Notes: generated from the letters alone by a model not told the origin. DNA of 64,000 nt from Bryobacterales bacterium (GCA_009697505.1 SHUD01000004.1:1-64000); one strand, 5' to 3'; shown: positions 1 through 8,939, numbered from the stretch's first letter. Numbers and translations: made by a program.

Positions 1-227
1 CACACACGCAACTGCTCTTGCACTTCCGGTGTGAGTTTGCTGCGGGGACCGCGCGGGCCAGCCGGCGGCCGCTCCATCCGTCCCGTGTGCCGCAGAGTCG
101 CCGAGATCGTCTTGGCCCAACACACGCTCACCCGGAACCGGGCCGCCAATTCCGGGAGACTTCCGTCCCCTTGTTGGTACGCCTCCAATAACTTGCGACG
201 TAAATCATCTGAGTAGGCTTTCGCCAT
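1..227 (-). CDS. IS630-family transposase, N-terminal part (truncated by window edge)
   Basis: The reverse strand from the ATG at 227 reads MAKAYSDDLRRKLLEAYQQG, then a helix-turn-helix of the type ...ELAARFRVSVCWAKTISATLR, followed by a linker rich in Pro, Gly and Arg (MERPPAGPRGPRSKLTPEVQ). This is the DNA-binding head of IS630/Tc1-mariner transposases. The DDE catalytic domain would lie off the left edge. Only 75 codons are visible, so I cannot say whether the transposase is intact. The ORF track shows only a shadow frame here. The family call rests on the characteristic N-terminal sequence. Confidence 0.8.
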   Translation of the reverse strand, partial: MAKAYSDDLRRKLLEAYQQGDGSLPELAARFRVSVCWAKTISATLRHTGRMERPPAGPRGPRSKLTPEVQEQLRV

Positions 228-411
228 CTTCTCGCGCCGGACGATTCACCAGAGCAGTCTTTATTATCCATGAAAATGGTCTAGGAGGCGCGCGAAGCTC
301 AGCGCGCGCAAGCATACTTGAGCAGTATGTTGAGCACGGTGAGCGAGCGCAACGAAGTAGACGCGGCCTTATCGCGCGCCGCGGCAGAAAGTGTGTGAGA
401 AATGCGGGCTA
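1..411 (-). mobile_element. IS630-family insertion sequence, partial (5' end of transposase side)
   Basis: The element carries the N-terminus of an IS630-type transposase and runs off the left edge. Its inner boundary is inferred at the TA at 410-411, inside a CTAG that forms the hpt stop codon. Reading inward from that TA the terminus is GCCCGCATTTCTCACA, which matches both ends of the small element at 51417-51612 with one change. IS630 elements duplicate a TA on insertion, and a CTAG preference is known for the family's namesake. Positions 228-408 hold no gene, only short palindromes such as CATACT/AGTATG near 312-328. The other end lies outside the window, so the inverted repeat cannot be confirmed here. 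Confidence 0.65.
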
Positions 412-972
412 GGGCTTGTCGAGTTCCAAAGCCGCTGGGTCCAGCACCGCGATGCAACCCAGGTTGCGGTACAGCTGCTGGTAGTCGAGCCCGCAGCCGA
501 CCACGAAGCGGTCTCCGATTTCGAAGCAGCGGAAATCCACCGGAACTTGCACGATGCGCCGCGAAGTGCGGTCCAGCAGCGTGCAGATGCCAAGTGACCG
601 CGGCCCGCGCCCGGCGAGCGTCTGTAAGAGATAACGCGTGGTAAAGCCGGTATCGACGATGTCTTCGATCAGCAGGATGTCTTCGTCCTGAATGGCGTCG
701 TCCAGGTCCTTGGCGATGCGCACCATTCCCGGCGTGACGCCCTGCGTGCGGCCACTGAAGCTGGAAATTGCCAGGAAGTCGATCTTCACGGGGATGCTGA
801 TGGCCCGCGCCAGCGCGGTCAGGAAGAATACGGAGCCCTTGAGGACTGCGATCAATTTCAGATCGCGCCCGGCGTACTTCGCGCTGATTTCGGCGGCGAC
901 TTCCTGGATGCGCGCTGAAACTTGTTCCTCGCTATAGAGGACGCGTTCGATGGGCGCCGGCAGGTTCGTCAT
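409..972 (-). CDS. hpt: Hypoxanthine phosphoribosyltransferase
   Basis: A 187-residue purine-salvage enzyme that makes IMP/GMP from hypoxanthine/guanine and PRPP in the cytoplasm. The PRPP-binding loop ILLIEDIVDTGFTT lies near residue 100, and the N-terminal LKGSVFF loop is typical of the family; the length is normal. The ATG overlaps the TGA of the upstream gene by one base (TGATG), so the two are probably translationally coupled. Its own stop codon (CCC TAG) is the exact point where the IS630-like element begins, and the element's first G completes the TAG. The protein is therefore intact, but its downstream sequence has been replaced. Confidence 0.93.
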   Translation of the reverse strand: MTNLPAPIERVLYSEEQVSARIQEVAAEISAKYAGRDLKLIAVLKGSVFFLTALARAISIPVKIDFLAISSFSGRTQGVTPGMVRIAKDLDDAIQDEDILLIEDIVDTGFTTRYLLQTLAGRGPRSLGICTLLDRTSRRIVQVPVDFRCFEIGDRFVVGCGLDYQQLYRNLGCIAVLDPAALELDKP

Positions 973-1919
973 CAGACCGCCATATTCAGACTGTACTTGG
1001 ACACCAGATCCTGGAAATCTTTTTGATAGAACACCTGAATATTGATGTGCGGGTAGATGGCGCGCAACAGCTTCACCTTGCGATTCTTCTTGGTCACCAG
1101 CGACTGCTTCATGGTGGTGAGCTCCACGTAGAGATCGGACTGCGGCAGGTAAAAGTCAGGCGTGAACGCCTCGGTCACCTCTCCCTTCTTGTTCCACTGT
1201 AGGGAAAAGGTGCGCGGTTCGTACTCCCACTCGATCCGGTAGAAATCCAGGAGGTTGGCGAACATTTTTTCGCTGGGGTGGCCGAAAGGAGCGCGCGCGG
1301 TTTCCGGGTCCACCACCCGCGCCGTGGGAACGATCGCGCGCCGCGCCAGTTGGAGCCGCGCCTCAAACAGCAGTTCATCCACCGCGGCTGCCGGCAGCAG
1401 GCCCTGGTGCTCCAGACGCTTGGCCGCGGCGGCGGCCAGGATATCGGTGGCCTCAGCCACGTCCAAATGCGCGAGATTCAGGGTTAGATCCCACGCCGTG
1501 GCGGAGGGTGAAATCTTGCCGAAACGCGCCTTGCGCAGGCGCTTTTGCGCGTGGTCCAAATCCTGAAGGCACGCGGCGGCTGCAGCCTTTTCGAACCTCC
1601 GGTCCAGCATGAGATTGCCCGCGCGCCGCGCGGGGGGCGCCTCCACGCGAACGCGGAACCCCCCCGGGATATTGCGGAAGAGTTCTTCGGCGCCATCCAC
1701 GGCAACGGCCAAGTGATGATCTGTGCTAAGGGGAGCGAGCACGGAGATGGCAGCGGAGCCCCAGGCCCGCGCCGGAATCGCTACGTCGCCGAATTCCTGG
1801 GCGATCCCTTGGGCGAGGCGCGATTCCGTGACCAGTTGGAAGCCCAGCAACTGCGCGGCGCCGCGCGCCACCTCTTCCCAGCGCGAGGCGGGAGCGCCCG
1901 AAATCGTCAGCAATGCCAT
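972..1919 (-). CDS. Degenerate cytidylate-kinase-like domain fused to a PD-(D/E)XK nuclease-like domain
   Basis: A 315-residue protein. The N-terminus (LLTISGAPASRWEEVARGAAQLLG) resembles cytidylate-kinase-like proteins but lacks the GSGG nucleotide loop. The C-terminal 100 residues have a restriction-endonuclease-like pattern: a conserved EYEP strand, then TPDFYLP, then YVELTTMK, that is D-x(n)-E-x-T with a following K. The last part (RAIYPHINIQVFYQKDFQDL) fits the closing strand of that fold. The gene sits directly upstream of hpt with a one-base stop/start overlap, so the two are co-translated. I infer a possible role in nucleotide or nucleic acid metabolism. Catalytic activity of either domain is not shown by the sequence. 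Confidence 0.6.
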   Translation of the reverse strand: MALLTISGAPASRWEEVARGAAQLLGFQLVTESRLAQGIAQEFGDVAIPARAWGSAAISVLAPLSTDHHLAVAVDGAEELFRNIPGGFRVRVEAPPARRAGNLMLDRRFEKAAAAACLQDLDHAQKRLRKARFGKISPSATAWDLTLNLAHLDVAEATDILAAAAAKRLEHQGLLPAAAVDELLFEARLQLARRAIVPTARVVDPETARAPFGHPSEKMFANLLDFYRIEWEYEPRTFSLQWNKKGEVTEAFTPDFYLPQSDLYVELTTMKQSLVTKKNRKVKLLRAIYPHINIQVFYQKDFQDLVSKYSLNMAV

Positions 1920-1970
1920 CCGCTACAGTGCCTGGATATTACAGTGCAAGGATATCAGCACTGGCGGGAG

Positions 1971-2936
1971 CTAGAATCCTCGTTGCGGACGGTAGCCCGG
2001 CCGGGCCTGCACGCGGTATTTCCTGCCCGCATCGGAGGTGACTTCCACCATGATCTTGCGGAAGCCCTCATTGGGATTGGGCTGCGGATAGTAGGTCACG
2101 GTATAGGAGTTGCCGAGATCCTCGCGGATGGCCTCGAAGGCCTCCACCTGTTTCTGCCAGGTCTTGGCGAAATACGATTTTCCGCCGGTGCCCGTGGAGA
2201 TCCGCTTGAAGACGTTCGAAGAGATCGGGTCCTTGGTCACTTCGTTGGTCGAAATCACGTAGATCGGGATGCCCTCGTCTTCCGCCACGGCACGCACGTC
2301 GTCGGGAGCCACCATGCTGGCGTTGTCGGGTCCGTTGGAAAATACGATCACGACCTTGCGTCCGGGCACGCGAGCCGCGTCGCGGAGGGTGAGCAACAGC
2401 GCGTTGTAGAGCGCCGAGTCGTCTCCGGCCACCGCGCTACGCAGGCCGGAAACCGCGTCATTGCGTTCCTTGGTCAGCGCCGCCGCGCGCGTCAGGTTCC
2501 GGCTATAGGTATACACCGCGACGGAATCGGCGCGGTCCAATCCCCGGATAAAATCCGCGATGGCGTCGGAGGCATACACAAAGCCCCGGTACATGTAATT
2601 GCTGGTATCGAACAATACGAAGACGTTGGTGCCCACCACGGCGTCGGGCCGGCCTTCCGTCCTCCCCTGTTCGGATACCTGCATGGGGCGCATCGACCCA
2701 TCGGGCTGAATCTCCATGGGAGGCTTGTTGCCTTCCGCGAAGCTGGCCAGCTTTTGCGGGATGCCGTCTTCGGAAATCTTGAAATCCTTCGGCTGCAGCC
2801 CGTTGATGTAGTGCCCTTTGTGGTTGGTGATGGTATAAGACAAGACCACCAGGTCCACCTTCACGCGAAATGTCGGCCGGTCCTGGGCCACCGCCAGTGC
2901 CACCAACAGGAAGATCAAAGCCAATCTGAGAAGCAC
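1971..2936 (-). CDS. Secreted VWFA-related Acidobacterial protein
   Basis: A 321-residue protein with a cleavable signal peptide (LLRLALIFLLVALAVAQ), then FRVKVDLVVLSYTITN, the beta-rich opening of the 'VWFA-related Acidobacterial' family, and a von Willebrand A fold. The metal site reads FDTSNYM: the first Asp and Ser of DxSxS are kept but the last Ser is lost. Start: GTG at 2936, chosen because GGAGGAG lies 6 bases upstream. It follows the 1130-residue protein gene by 27 bases, so the two are probably one operon. The family is abundant in Acidobacteria and its function is unknown. Confidence 0.82.
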   Translation of the reverse strand: MLLRLALIFLLVALAVAQDRPTFRVKVDLVVLSYTITNHKGHYINGLQPKDFKISEDGIPQKLASFAEGNKPPMEIQPDGSMRPMQVSEQGRTEGRPDAVVGTNVFVLFDTSNYMYRGFVYASDAIADFIRGLDRADSVAVYTYSRNLTRAAALTKERNDAVSGLRSAVAGDDSALYNALLLTLRDAARVPGRKVVIVFSNGPDNASMVAPDDVRAVAEDEGIPIYVISTNEVTKDPISSNVFKRISTGTGGKSYFAKTWQKQVEAFEAIREDLGNSYTVTYYPQPNPNEGFRKIMVEVTSDAGRKYRVQARPGYRPQRGF

Positions 2937-2963
2937 AGTGTTCTCCTCCGTAAGGTCCTGGTG

Positions 2964-5900
2964 CTAATTTTGAGCCACCGTCAATTTCCGCGCCTTCTGG
3001 CGCACATCTTCTCCCACCAGGCGCAGCGCGCGCAACAACGCCGGCCAGTCTTCCAAATGCGTGGCGAAGATGCGCTCCACGGTCAGTTGCGTCCATTCCG
3101 GCACGCGCAGGTTCAACTCCGCCGGGCGCAAGTGCAGTTCGTCGGCCAGGGCCGCGTAGAACAGCAAGTTCGATTCCCAGCTCTCCGCCATGATGCGGCT
3201 GGAATATCCCATGAGCGTCGGAAAAGTGCGGAGACTTAACAACTCCGGTTGGTAGGAGGTGGACAGCGTGGGCTTGGGCGTGCCAAACGCACGCGAAATC
3301 GCGAGGGCGCTTAACTCCTGGGAGGCCGCGGCCGCCAGGGTGCGCAGTTCCCGCGCCAGGGCCGAATCGCGATCCGCGGCGGCCAGTTCCCGGGCCGCCA
3401 GGTACATCTCGGCGGGAACCACATTTTCAGAGGCGCCGCGAACATCTCCCGCAGCCAGCAACCGGTCGACCTTCTTCATGCGCGCCGGCGGCATGTAGCG
3501 ATCCATGACGGATCGCACTCTCTCGCGCACGCCTTCGTCCAGCGCGGACCGCGCCAGCAAGCTGTCGGCGTATGCCATGTTGAGGCCGATCCAATGCAGC
3601 TGGTTGGGAGTCACTTCCCACCAGCGGGGAACCACCGCGCTCACGATCATTTGCGGAACCAGATCGCCCCAGATCAGGGCTTGCTCGCGCGTCGGGATCA
3701 AGAAATTCTGCTCCGCCGCCGCCAGCGCGTAGGGCAGAGAAATCAGCGAGCCGGAGAGGCGCCCGCCCGCATTGGCCGGCCAGCCGGTGCCCATCACTTC
3801 CGTGGCCTGCCAGGTGCGTATGTGGTCGGCCGTGCCATAGAAATCGTGACCGCGCACGAACGCTGGATTGGTAAACAAGACCTGCGCGCCGGGCGGCGCG
3901 TAGTGCACATAGTTCAGACCGACCAGGGTGTCGCGCAGGACCGGCACCAGCGAGGCGCGGATATCGCGGAGTTTCTGGGGGTCCGCCCCGGCGCGTTCGA
4001 TGGCTTGCCGCAGATTCAAGCGCCGCTCGGTATCGACATGGCGGTCGGCGTAATAACCTTGGGACTGTTCCGCGCGTTCCCGCGTGCTGAGCGCCGCGCG
4101 CGGCAACTGGATTTCGGTAATGCGTCCGGCCAGCCGGTTGGCCGCCGGCACATCCAGCTTGGTGCCTCCCGCGGCGGCCTCCAGGCGGTCCGCCAGGGCG
4201 AATAAAGTATCGAGGGAGACCAGACGCTGGGCCTCGAAAACCTTGGTCATATCCTGGAGCATCTGCTGGTGAGCGTCGGAGAGCCTCGCGCTGCCGGCGG
4301 GTTTGGTGCCCGCGAGCAAGTCCATCATATGATCCTGAGCGGAGCCGCTGGTGGGAGCCCGCGCGGCGGTGAGCAAGGCCTGCACACCCTTTTGGCCGCC
4401 GTCGAAGATTTCACGCTGACCGATTTCACGCTGACCCTGGATTTTCGCGAAAGGCTGAACCATAGCGGCCAGCGTGGCGTCGGCGCTGCCGGGAGGGATG
4501 GTGTGCTGGCGGACGAAGATCTGCCAGAAACTCGCCAGCGCCTGCAGGGTTCCCGCGGCGTCGGCCCGCAAAGGGACGTCCTTAATCAGAGAAATCCCGC
4601 GCGCCGCCTCCATGTAGGCCGTGATGGTGGCGTCGCTCAGCGTGGGTACTTCGGCAAACAAGGAATACTGCGCGCCCAATTCGCGGTATTCCTTCACCAG
4701 GAGGTCGATGGTATTGGCTTCCAGCGGCTTGGTGCGATTGCGCTCCACGTCGGTCAGAGCCATGAAGATCTTCAGCGGCTCGTTTTCCGCCATTTTGCGC
4801 GACAAGCCGAACATCGCCTCCAGGACCTGTTCGGGTTCCTTCCAACCCGGAGCGGCTTTGGCCAGCAAGGGGTCCATCTTGGCGCCATTCTTGCTCGCGA
4901 ACAGATTCTTCCAGACCATAATTCCGCCGGGCAGATGGGGACGTCCGTCGGCATCCAAACGCATCCTGGTGGTCAGCAACACCAGATCCGTGTTGGCGCG
5001 GAAGACGGGACGCGCGGGGCCGGGGCTAGTCACGCGGCCGCGCATCGCCGTGTAGAAACGCTTCAGGCGTTCCGGTTCGGTGAGGTAAGCCTGCACGGGG
5101 CCGCTGATGCGGGCCAGCGAATCAAAGTACGACGCCATCCAGCCGTCGTCTTTTTCCACCAGCCGTTCATAGAACGTAGTGCCTTTGTCGGGACCCACTC
5201 CCAGCAATTCCGTCCACATTTTTTCCGCACGCGTTCCGCCGGGTACCACGGCCTTGCCATCGCGCAGTTCCAGAATGGAACCAAAGAAGTCCCAAACGTG
5301 GGCGTATACTTTTGCCTTCGCCGCCGGCAAATCTTTGTGCAGTTGATCCGCGGTATCGGGGTCGAGCGCCGACATCGCCGAATACAAGCGGCACAGAGCC
5401 GGGTCACCGATGAAGAAGTCGATAAACTCGACTGGCTTTCCCCCCGCCGGGTGCCAATAGCCGGCGCCAAACATTACGGGAATACGCGCGGGATGATAAT
5501 CCAGCGTGAACGGCCGGTTGGTGCGCAGCGCGGCTTCCAGCACGGACAGAGGGAAGCCGGAATCGATGGTCAGGAACGCCCGCGACGGATTCACCGTCTC
5601 CAGCGAGACATCCCCGCCGCAGCTTCCGCGCATCCGGTAGCCCAGGATGCGCAAGAGGTCACCCGTCTGCGTGGATTCACAGGTCTCTATCTTGAGGATC
5701 TGGTTTGGTCCCGCCAGTTTCTCGATCTCGCGCGCTTGCGTGAGGTAGCGCATGATCAGCTTCAGATATTCGGTGGGTTCCAGCGATTCGCTGGCCCGCA
5801 GCGCCGAATAGCCGTTCAGCGTGATGTTGTGGGACAGCGAGGCCATCACCTCTTCCGGCCCAACGTCAGGCGAGACCGCCGACATACGGGCAAACGAACG

Positions 5901-6356
5901 CAGGGGCCCCGGAATCTCAATGAAATCGGGATGCGCCGCGGCGCCTTGCGCGGGGAGATTTAAACCCTTGCCGCCCAGGCTGTGGAATTCTTCCAAATGC
6001 TTCTCGGCATTGAGGCGGTCTCCGGCGATGAGGTCCAGCTCGGTCAGGCGCTGGGCGATCTTGGCGCGCTCGCTGGTGCTCGCGCGGTTGCGGTTCAGAA
6101 GCTGCCGCAGTTTCTCATAGGCGGCGCGGGCCGCCGGATCGCGGTGATGATCGAGAAACCCGGCATAGGCTTCGAGCGCGAGCGGATCGTTGGGGTTCGC
6201 GTTGGCGGCACGCTGCAACTGGGTGCGCGCTTCCGCGCCTTCCCCCTTCAGCTCCAGCTCCCAGGCCCTCTTGGCCGGGTCCTGAGCCCCTAAGTTTTGG
6301 AAAGCAATCCCCGATGCCGCCATCCATCCGGCAGCCAAAAACTGTCCTAGCCGCAT
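2964..6356 (-). CDS. Large secreted protein of unknown function with TPR-like N-terminus
   Basis: The ORF track starts at 6422, but a better start is the ATG at 6356: AAGGAG lies 7 bases upstream, and the protein then opens with a signal peptide (MRLGQFLAAGWMAASGIA). This gives 1130 residues. Residues 30-110 look like tetratricopeptide helices (AKRAWELELKGEGAEARTQL, NPNDPLALEAYAGFLD). The rest is mostly helical, with no motif I recognise. The context, upstream of and close to a VWFA protein, suggests an envelope protein. I cannot assign a function. Confidence 0.7.
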   Translation of the reverse strand: MRLGQFLAAGWMAASGIAFQNLGAQDPAKRAWELELKGEGAEARTQLQRAANANPNDPLALEAYAGFLDHHRDPAARAAYEKLRQLLNRNRASTSERAKIAQRLTELDLIAGDRLNAEKHLEEFHSLGGKGLNLPAQGAAAHPDFIEIPGPLRSFARMSAVSPDVGPEEVMASLSHNITLNGYSALRASESLEPTEYLKLIMRYLTQAREIEKLAGPNQILKIETCESTQTGDLLRILGYRMRGSCGGDVSLETVNPSRAFLTIDSGFPLSVLEAALRTNRPFTLDYHPARIPVMFGAGYWHPAGGKPVEFIDFFIGDPALCRLYSAMSALDPDTADQLHKDLPAAKAKVYAHVWDFFGSILELRDGKAVVPGGTRAEKMWTELLGVGPDKGTTFYERLVEKDDGWMASYFDSLARISGPVQAYLTEPERLKRFYTAMRGRVTSPGPARPVFRANTDLVLLTTRMRLDADGRPHLPGGIMVWKNLFASKNGAKMDPLLAKAAPGWKEPEQVLEAMFGLSRKMAENEPLKIFMALTDVERNRTKPLEANTIDLLVKEYRELGAQYSLFAEVPTLSDATITAYMEAARGISLIKDVPLRADAAGTLQALASFWQIFVRQHTIPPGSADATLAAMVQPFAKIQGQREIGQREIFDGGQKGVQALLTAARAPTSGSAQDHMMDLLAGTKPAGSARLSDAHQQMLQDMTKVFEAQRLVSLDTLFALADRLEAAAGGTKLDVPAANRLAGRITEIQLPRAALSTRERAEQSQGYYADRHVDTERRLNLRQAIERAGADPQKLRDIRASLVPVLRDTLVGLNYVHYAPPGAQVLFTNPAFVRGHDFYGTADHIRTWQATEVMGTGWPANAGGRLSGSLISLPYALAAAEQNFLIPTREQALIWGDLVPQMIVSAVVPRWWEVTPNQLHWIGLNMAYADSLLARSALDEGVRERVRSVMDRYMPPARMKKVDRLLAAGDVRGASENVVPAEMYLAARELAAADRDSALARELRTLAAAASQELSALAISRAFGTPKPTLSTSYQPELLSLRTFPTLMGYSSRIMAESWESNLLFYAALADELHLRPAELNLRVPEWTQLTVERIFATHLEDWPALLRALRLVGEDVRQKARKLTVAQN

Positions 6357-6543
6357 CGCCCGTCTCCTTGCTACTGGCCGTGCGTTCCTGCGAACGGTGC
6401 GGTTCACCCAGTTCCCAAACATCCGCGAGCAGTCCGCTGTCTTACTGTCTGTGGCTAACTACTCTATCACTCCCCGCACCCGTTGTGTATTACACCCCAG
6501 GCACAGTTCCGGGGAGGCTACTCAGCCAACTGCTAGACTAAGA

Positions 6544-6924
6544 ATGAAGACGAACTGTTACATGATTGTTCGCATTCAACTGGGGCAGGGCCGCGGCGTC
6601 CGGAACGTTCCCGGCAAGAATCGCCATTTGGCGCTCGCCTGCGCCGCCTTGCTGGCTCCCGCTTCCTTAATGGCTTACGTGCTGGGCTTTTGGAGGCTCA
6701 GTTCGGACCTGGGAGTGACCCACGAATTTGGCTTGGCCGGTATGCTGTCCCATTGGCAGGTCTGGATCGCCGTGGGCGTAACCCTGCACATCGCGGCGTA
6801 TGTCCTCAACCGTTATGGCCGCGGCGGCGAGATGTATTTGCCGCGCGTTCTGAGGTTCCGTTTCGCGAAGCATGAGGGGGACCATCCCGGCGGCCGTTCC
6901 TCGAAGAGCGCGAAGGCTTCCTGA
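6544..6924 (+). CDS. Small membrane protein, two predicted TM segments
   Basis: A 126-residue protein from the ATG at 6544. The longer track ORF (6397) would run through the divergent promoter region. Two hydrophobic helices are visible, ALACAALLAPASLMAYVLGF and WQVWIAVGVTLHIAAYVL, followed by a charged stretch NRYGRGGEMYLPRVLRFRF. No clear ribosome binding site precedes it. Its last 119 bases overlap the end of the convergent pseudouridine synthase gene, where both tails are low-complexity and basic. I do not recognise the family; the membrane pattern makes it likely to be real. Confidence 0.55.
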   Translation: MKTNCYMIVRIQLGQGRGVRNVPGKNRHLALACAALLAPASLMAYVLGFWRLSSDLGVTHEFGLAGMLSHWQVWIAVGVTLHIAAYVLNRYGRGGEMYLPRVLRFRFAKHEGDHPGGRSSKSAKAS

Positions 6925-7663
6925 GCGAGGCGAGCTCTTCCGGCGTGAGCGTCCGGTACTTGCCAATTTCCAGGTCTTTCATGCCGATCGGTCCGATGCG
7001 GGTGCGCACCAACTTCAGCACCTTGGCGCCGAGCGCCTCCACCATGCGCCGGACCTGACGGTTGCGGCCTTCGGTGATGGTGATTTCGAAGAACGTATAT
7101 TTCTCTGAATCGCGGACGCGATTGACGATGGCCGGGCGCGTGGGGCCATCGGCGAGCACGACGCCGTTGCACAATTGATCCAGTTGTTCGCCGCTCAACC
7201 GCTGGGAGGATTTCACCAGATAGGTTTTGGGCACTTTCGATTCCGGACTGGTGACGTAATCGCCGAACTCGCCATCGTTGGTCAGGATCAGCAGGCCGGT
7301 GGTGTCCTGATCCAGACGGCCGACCGGGAAAACGCGCTCACTCACGTTTTCGAGCAGATCATATATAGTGCGGCGGCCTTCGGGATCTTTATAGGTGGTG
7401 AGGTAGCCCTTGGGTTTGTAGAGCAGCAGATATTGCTTGGAGGCCGCTTGCAGCGGCCGTCCATCCACGGACACGCGGTCACGTTCGGGGTCGACCCAGA
7501 CGTCCGGAGTCTGAACTGTTTTGCCGTTGACGGTGACCCGGCCCGCGCCGATCCAACCGCGGGCTTCGCTGCGCGATCCCAGGCCGGCCTGCGAAATCAC
7601 GCGGTCCAAAGTTTTTTTAGGCGGGGTCTTATGGTGGCTGCTGTTGTCTTCCGGCTTGCGCAC
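6806..7663 (-). CDS. rluB: RsuA/RluB-type pseudouridine synthase
   Basis: A 285-residue RNA-modifying enzyme that isomerises a uridine in ribosomal RNA. An S4 RNA-binding domain comes first (LDRVISQAGLGSRSEARGWI), then the catalytic domain with the active-site Asp in GRLDQDTTGLL and the YLLLYKPKGYLTTYKD segment. After about residue 240 there is a basic, Ser/Arg-rich tail. The start is GTG at 7663. An AAGGAG is present but only one base from it, so the start is not certain; no better in-frame start is seen. It is divergent from ftcD. Whether the target is 23S (RluB/E) or 16S (RsuA) cannot be told from sequence alone. Confidence 0.85.
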   Translation of the reverse strand: MRKPEDNSSHHKTPPKKTLDRVISQAGLGSRSEARGWIGAGRVTVNGKTVQTPDVWVDPERDRVSVDGRPLQAASKQYLLLYKPKGYLTTYKDPEGRRTIYDLLENVSERVFPVGRLDQDTTGLLILTNDGEFGDYVTSPESKVPKTYLVKSSQRLSGEQLDQLCNGVVLADGPTRPAIVNRVRDSEKYTFFEITITEGRNRQVRRMVEALGAKVLKLVRTRIGPIGMKDLEIGKYRTLTPEELASLRKPSRSSRNGRRDGPPHASRNGTSERAANTSRRRGHNG

Positions 7664-7679
7664 TCCTTATGATCGTACA

Positions 7680-8555
7680 TTGATCGAATGCGTCCCCAAT
7701 TTTTCCGAAGGCCGGGATCCCGGTGTCGTCGCGGAAATCGCGCGCGCCATCGCACAGGTGGCGGGCGTGGCGCTGTTGGGTTATGAGTCCGACCACGACC
7801 ATCACCGCAGCGTAGTGACGTTCGCCGGCGAAGCGGAGGCCGTGCTCGAAGGCGCGATCCGCGGCGTGGGCAAGGCCGCCGAACTGGTGGATCTGCGGGA
7901 ACACGCGGGAGTCCACCCGCGCGTGGGCGCCGCCGACGTGGTGCCGTTCATTCCGCTCGCGGGCGCGAAGCTGGCCGATGGCGTCGCCTGCGCGCACCGG
8001 GCCGGCGCGGAGATCTGGCGCCGCTTCGGTATTCCGGTGTACTTCTACGAAGCGGCCGCGCTGCAACCCGGGCGCAAGCGTCTCGAAAAAGTGCGGCGCA
8101 TTGGGTTCGACGGAATGCCGCCGGACATTGGCGGCGTCGCCGAACATCCGGCCGCCGGGGCCGCGGTAGTGGGCGCGCGGAATTTCCTGATCGCTTACAA
8201 CATCAACCTCGCGACACCCGATGCCGCTGTCGCCAAAGCCATCGCCGTGAAGATTCGCGAGTCGACGGGCGGATTTCCGTTCGTCAAAGCGATGGGGCTG
8301 TATCTAAAGACGCCCGATTGCGCCCAGGTTTCCATGAACCTGACGAACTTCGCGGAGATCCCGCTGGATGCGCTATACGATACGGTCCGGCGCGAGGCCC
8401 AGCGTCTGGGGACTTCCATCGCCGAAAGCGAGTTGATCGGCTTCATCCCGCAAGCGGCTTATGAGAAAGCGCCCGCGTTCTTCCGGCGCGCGCGCGGCTT
8501 CGATGATTCGCGCATTATCGAGAACCGGATAGCGCAGTTGCTGCGCTCACGTTAG
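7680..8555 (+). CDS. ftcD: Glutamate formimidoyltransferase
   Basis: Transfers the formimino group from N-formimino-glutamate to tetrahydrofolate, a step of histidine degradation. The family opening LIECVPNFSEGRD is present, followed by the N- and C-terminal formiminotransferase subdomains (YESDHDHHRSVVTFAG, HAGVHPRVGAADVVPF). There is no cyclodeaminase domain; about 291 residues is the normal length for the single-function enzyme. The track ORF extends upstream into antisense rluB. The TTG at 7680 aligns with the family N-terminus; no ATG or GTG is available in frame. The other hut genes are not nearby. Confidence 0.87.
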   Translation: MIECVPNFSEGRDPGVVAEIARAIAQVAGVALLGYESDHDHHRSVVTFAGEAEAVLEGAIRGVGKAAELVDLREHAGVHPRVGAADVVPFIPLAGAKLADGVACAHRAGAEIWRRFGIPVYFYEAAALQPGRKRLEKVRRIGFDGMPPDIGGVAEHPAAGAAVVGARNFLIAYNINLATPDAAVAKAIAVKIRESTGGFPFVKAMGLYLKTPDCAQVSMNLTNFAEIPLDALYDTVRREAQRLGTSIAESELIGFIPQAAYEKAPAFFRRARGFDDSRIIENRIAQLLRSR

Positions 8556-8939
8556 GGGCGGCGGATTCCCGCGCACAACGCGGTCCACTGCGCCCGCAAG
8601 TGCGGCGCCCAGGTAGGCGGGGCAGGCGAGCACGCCCATGTAAATGTACTCAAACGGCAGCAGGTTGTGATTGGTGGGATCTTCCGCGGTGTCGATCGCG
8701 ATCACGATCGACAGGCCGATCCAAGTGCCCAGTACTACGTAACCCGCGATCCTGGACCGCGATTTCGCCTCGCCCAGCGCGAGCAGAAAACCGATGAGCA
8801 GAGCCACGCCCGCAAACAGCAGATACGGCCCCGCGTGCATGCGGTTGCGTTCGGTATAGGAGAGGAAGCGGTACAGAATCGCCAGATAGGCCAGGGCTCC
8901 GGCGCACAGAGCCGCGATTTTTCGCGTTCGCGTCCGCAT
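8547..8939 (-). CDS. Small integral membrane protein of unknown function
   Basis: 130 residues with about four hydrophobic helices: AALCAGALAYLAILY, YLLFAGVALLIGFLLAL, AGYVVLGTWIGLSIVIAI and YIYMGVLACPAYLGAALAG. The N-terminus is strongly basic (MRTRTRKIA). It converges on ftcD, with a nine-base overlap of the 3' ends, and is divergent from lipA. I do not recognise the family and see no catalytic motif. Confidence 0.6.
   Translation of the reverse strand: MRTRTRKIAALCAGALAYLAILYRFLSYTERNRMHAGPYLLFAGVALLIGFLLALGEAKSRSRIAGYVVLGTWIGLSIVIAIDTAEDPTNHNLLPFEYIYMGVLACPAYLGAALAGAVDRVVRGNPPPLT

Noticed and set aside
1545-3239. 564-residue plus-strand ORF
   Set aside because: It runs antisense across three real genes, is rich in His/Arg/Gly and has no domain; it is a high-GC shadow frame.
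4269-5963. Another 564-residue plus-strand ORF
   Set aside because: Antisense to the 1130-residue secreted protein, with shadow-type composition and no ribosome binding site.
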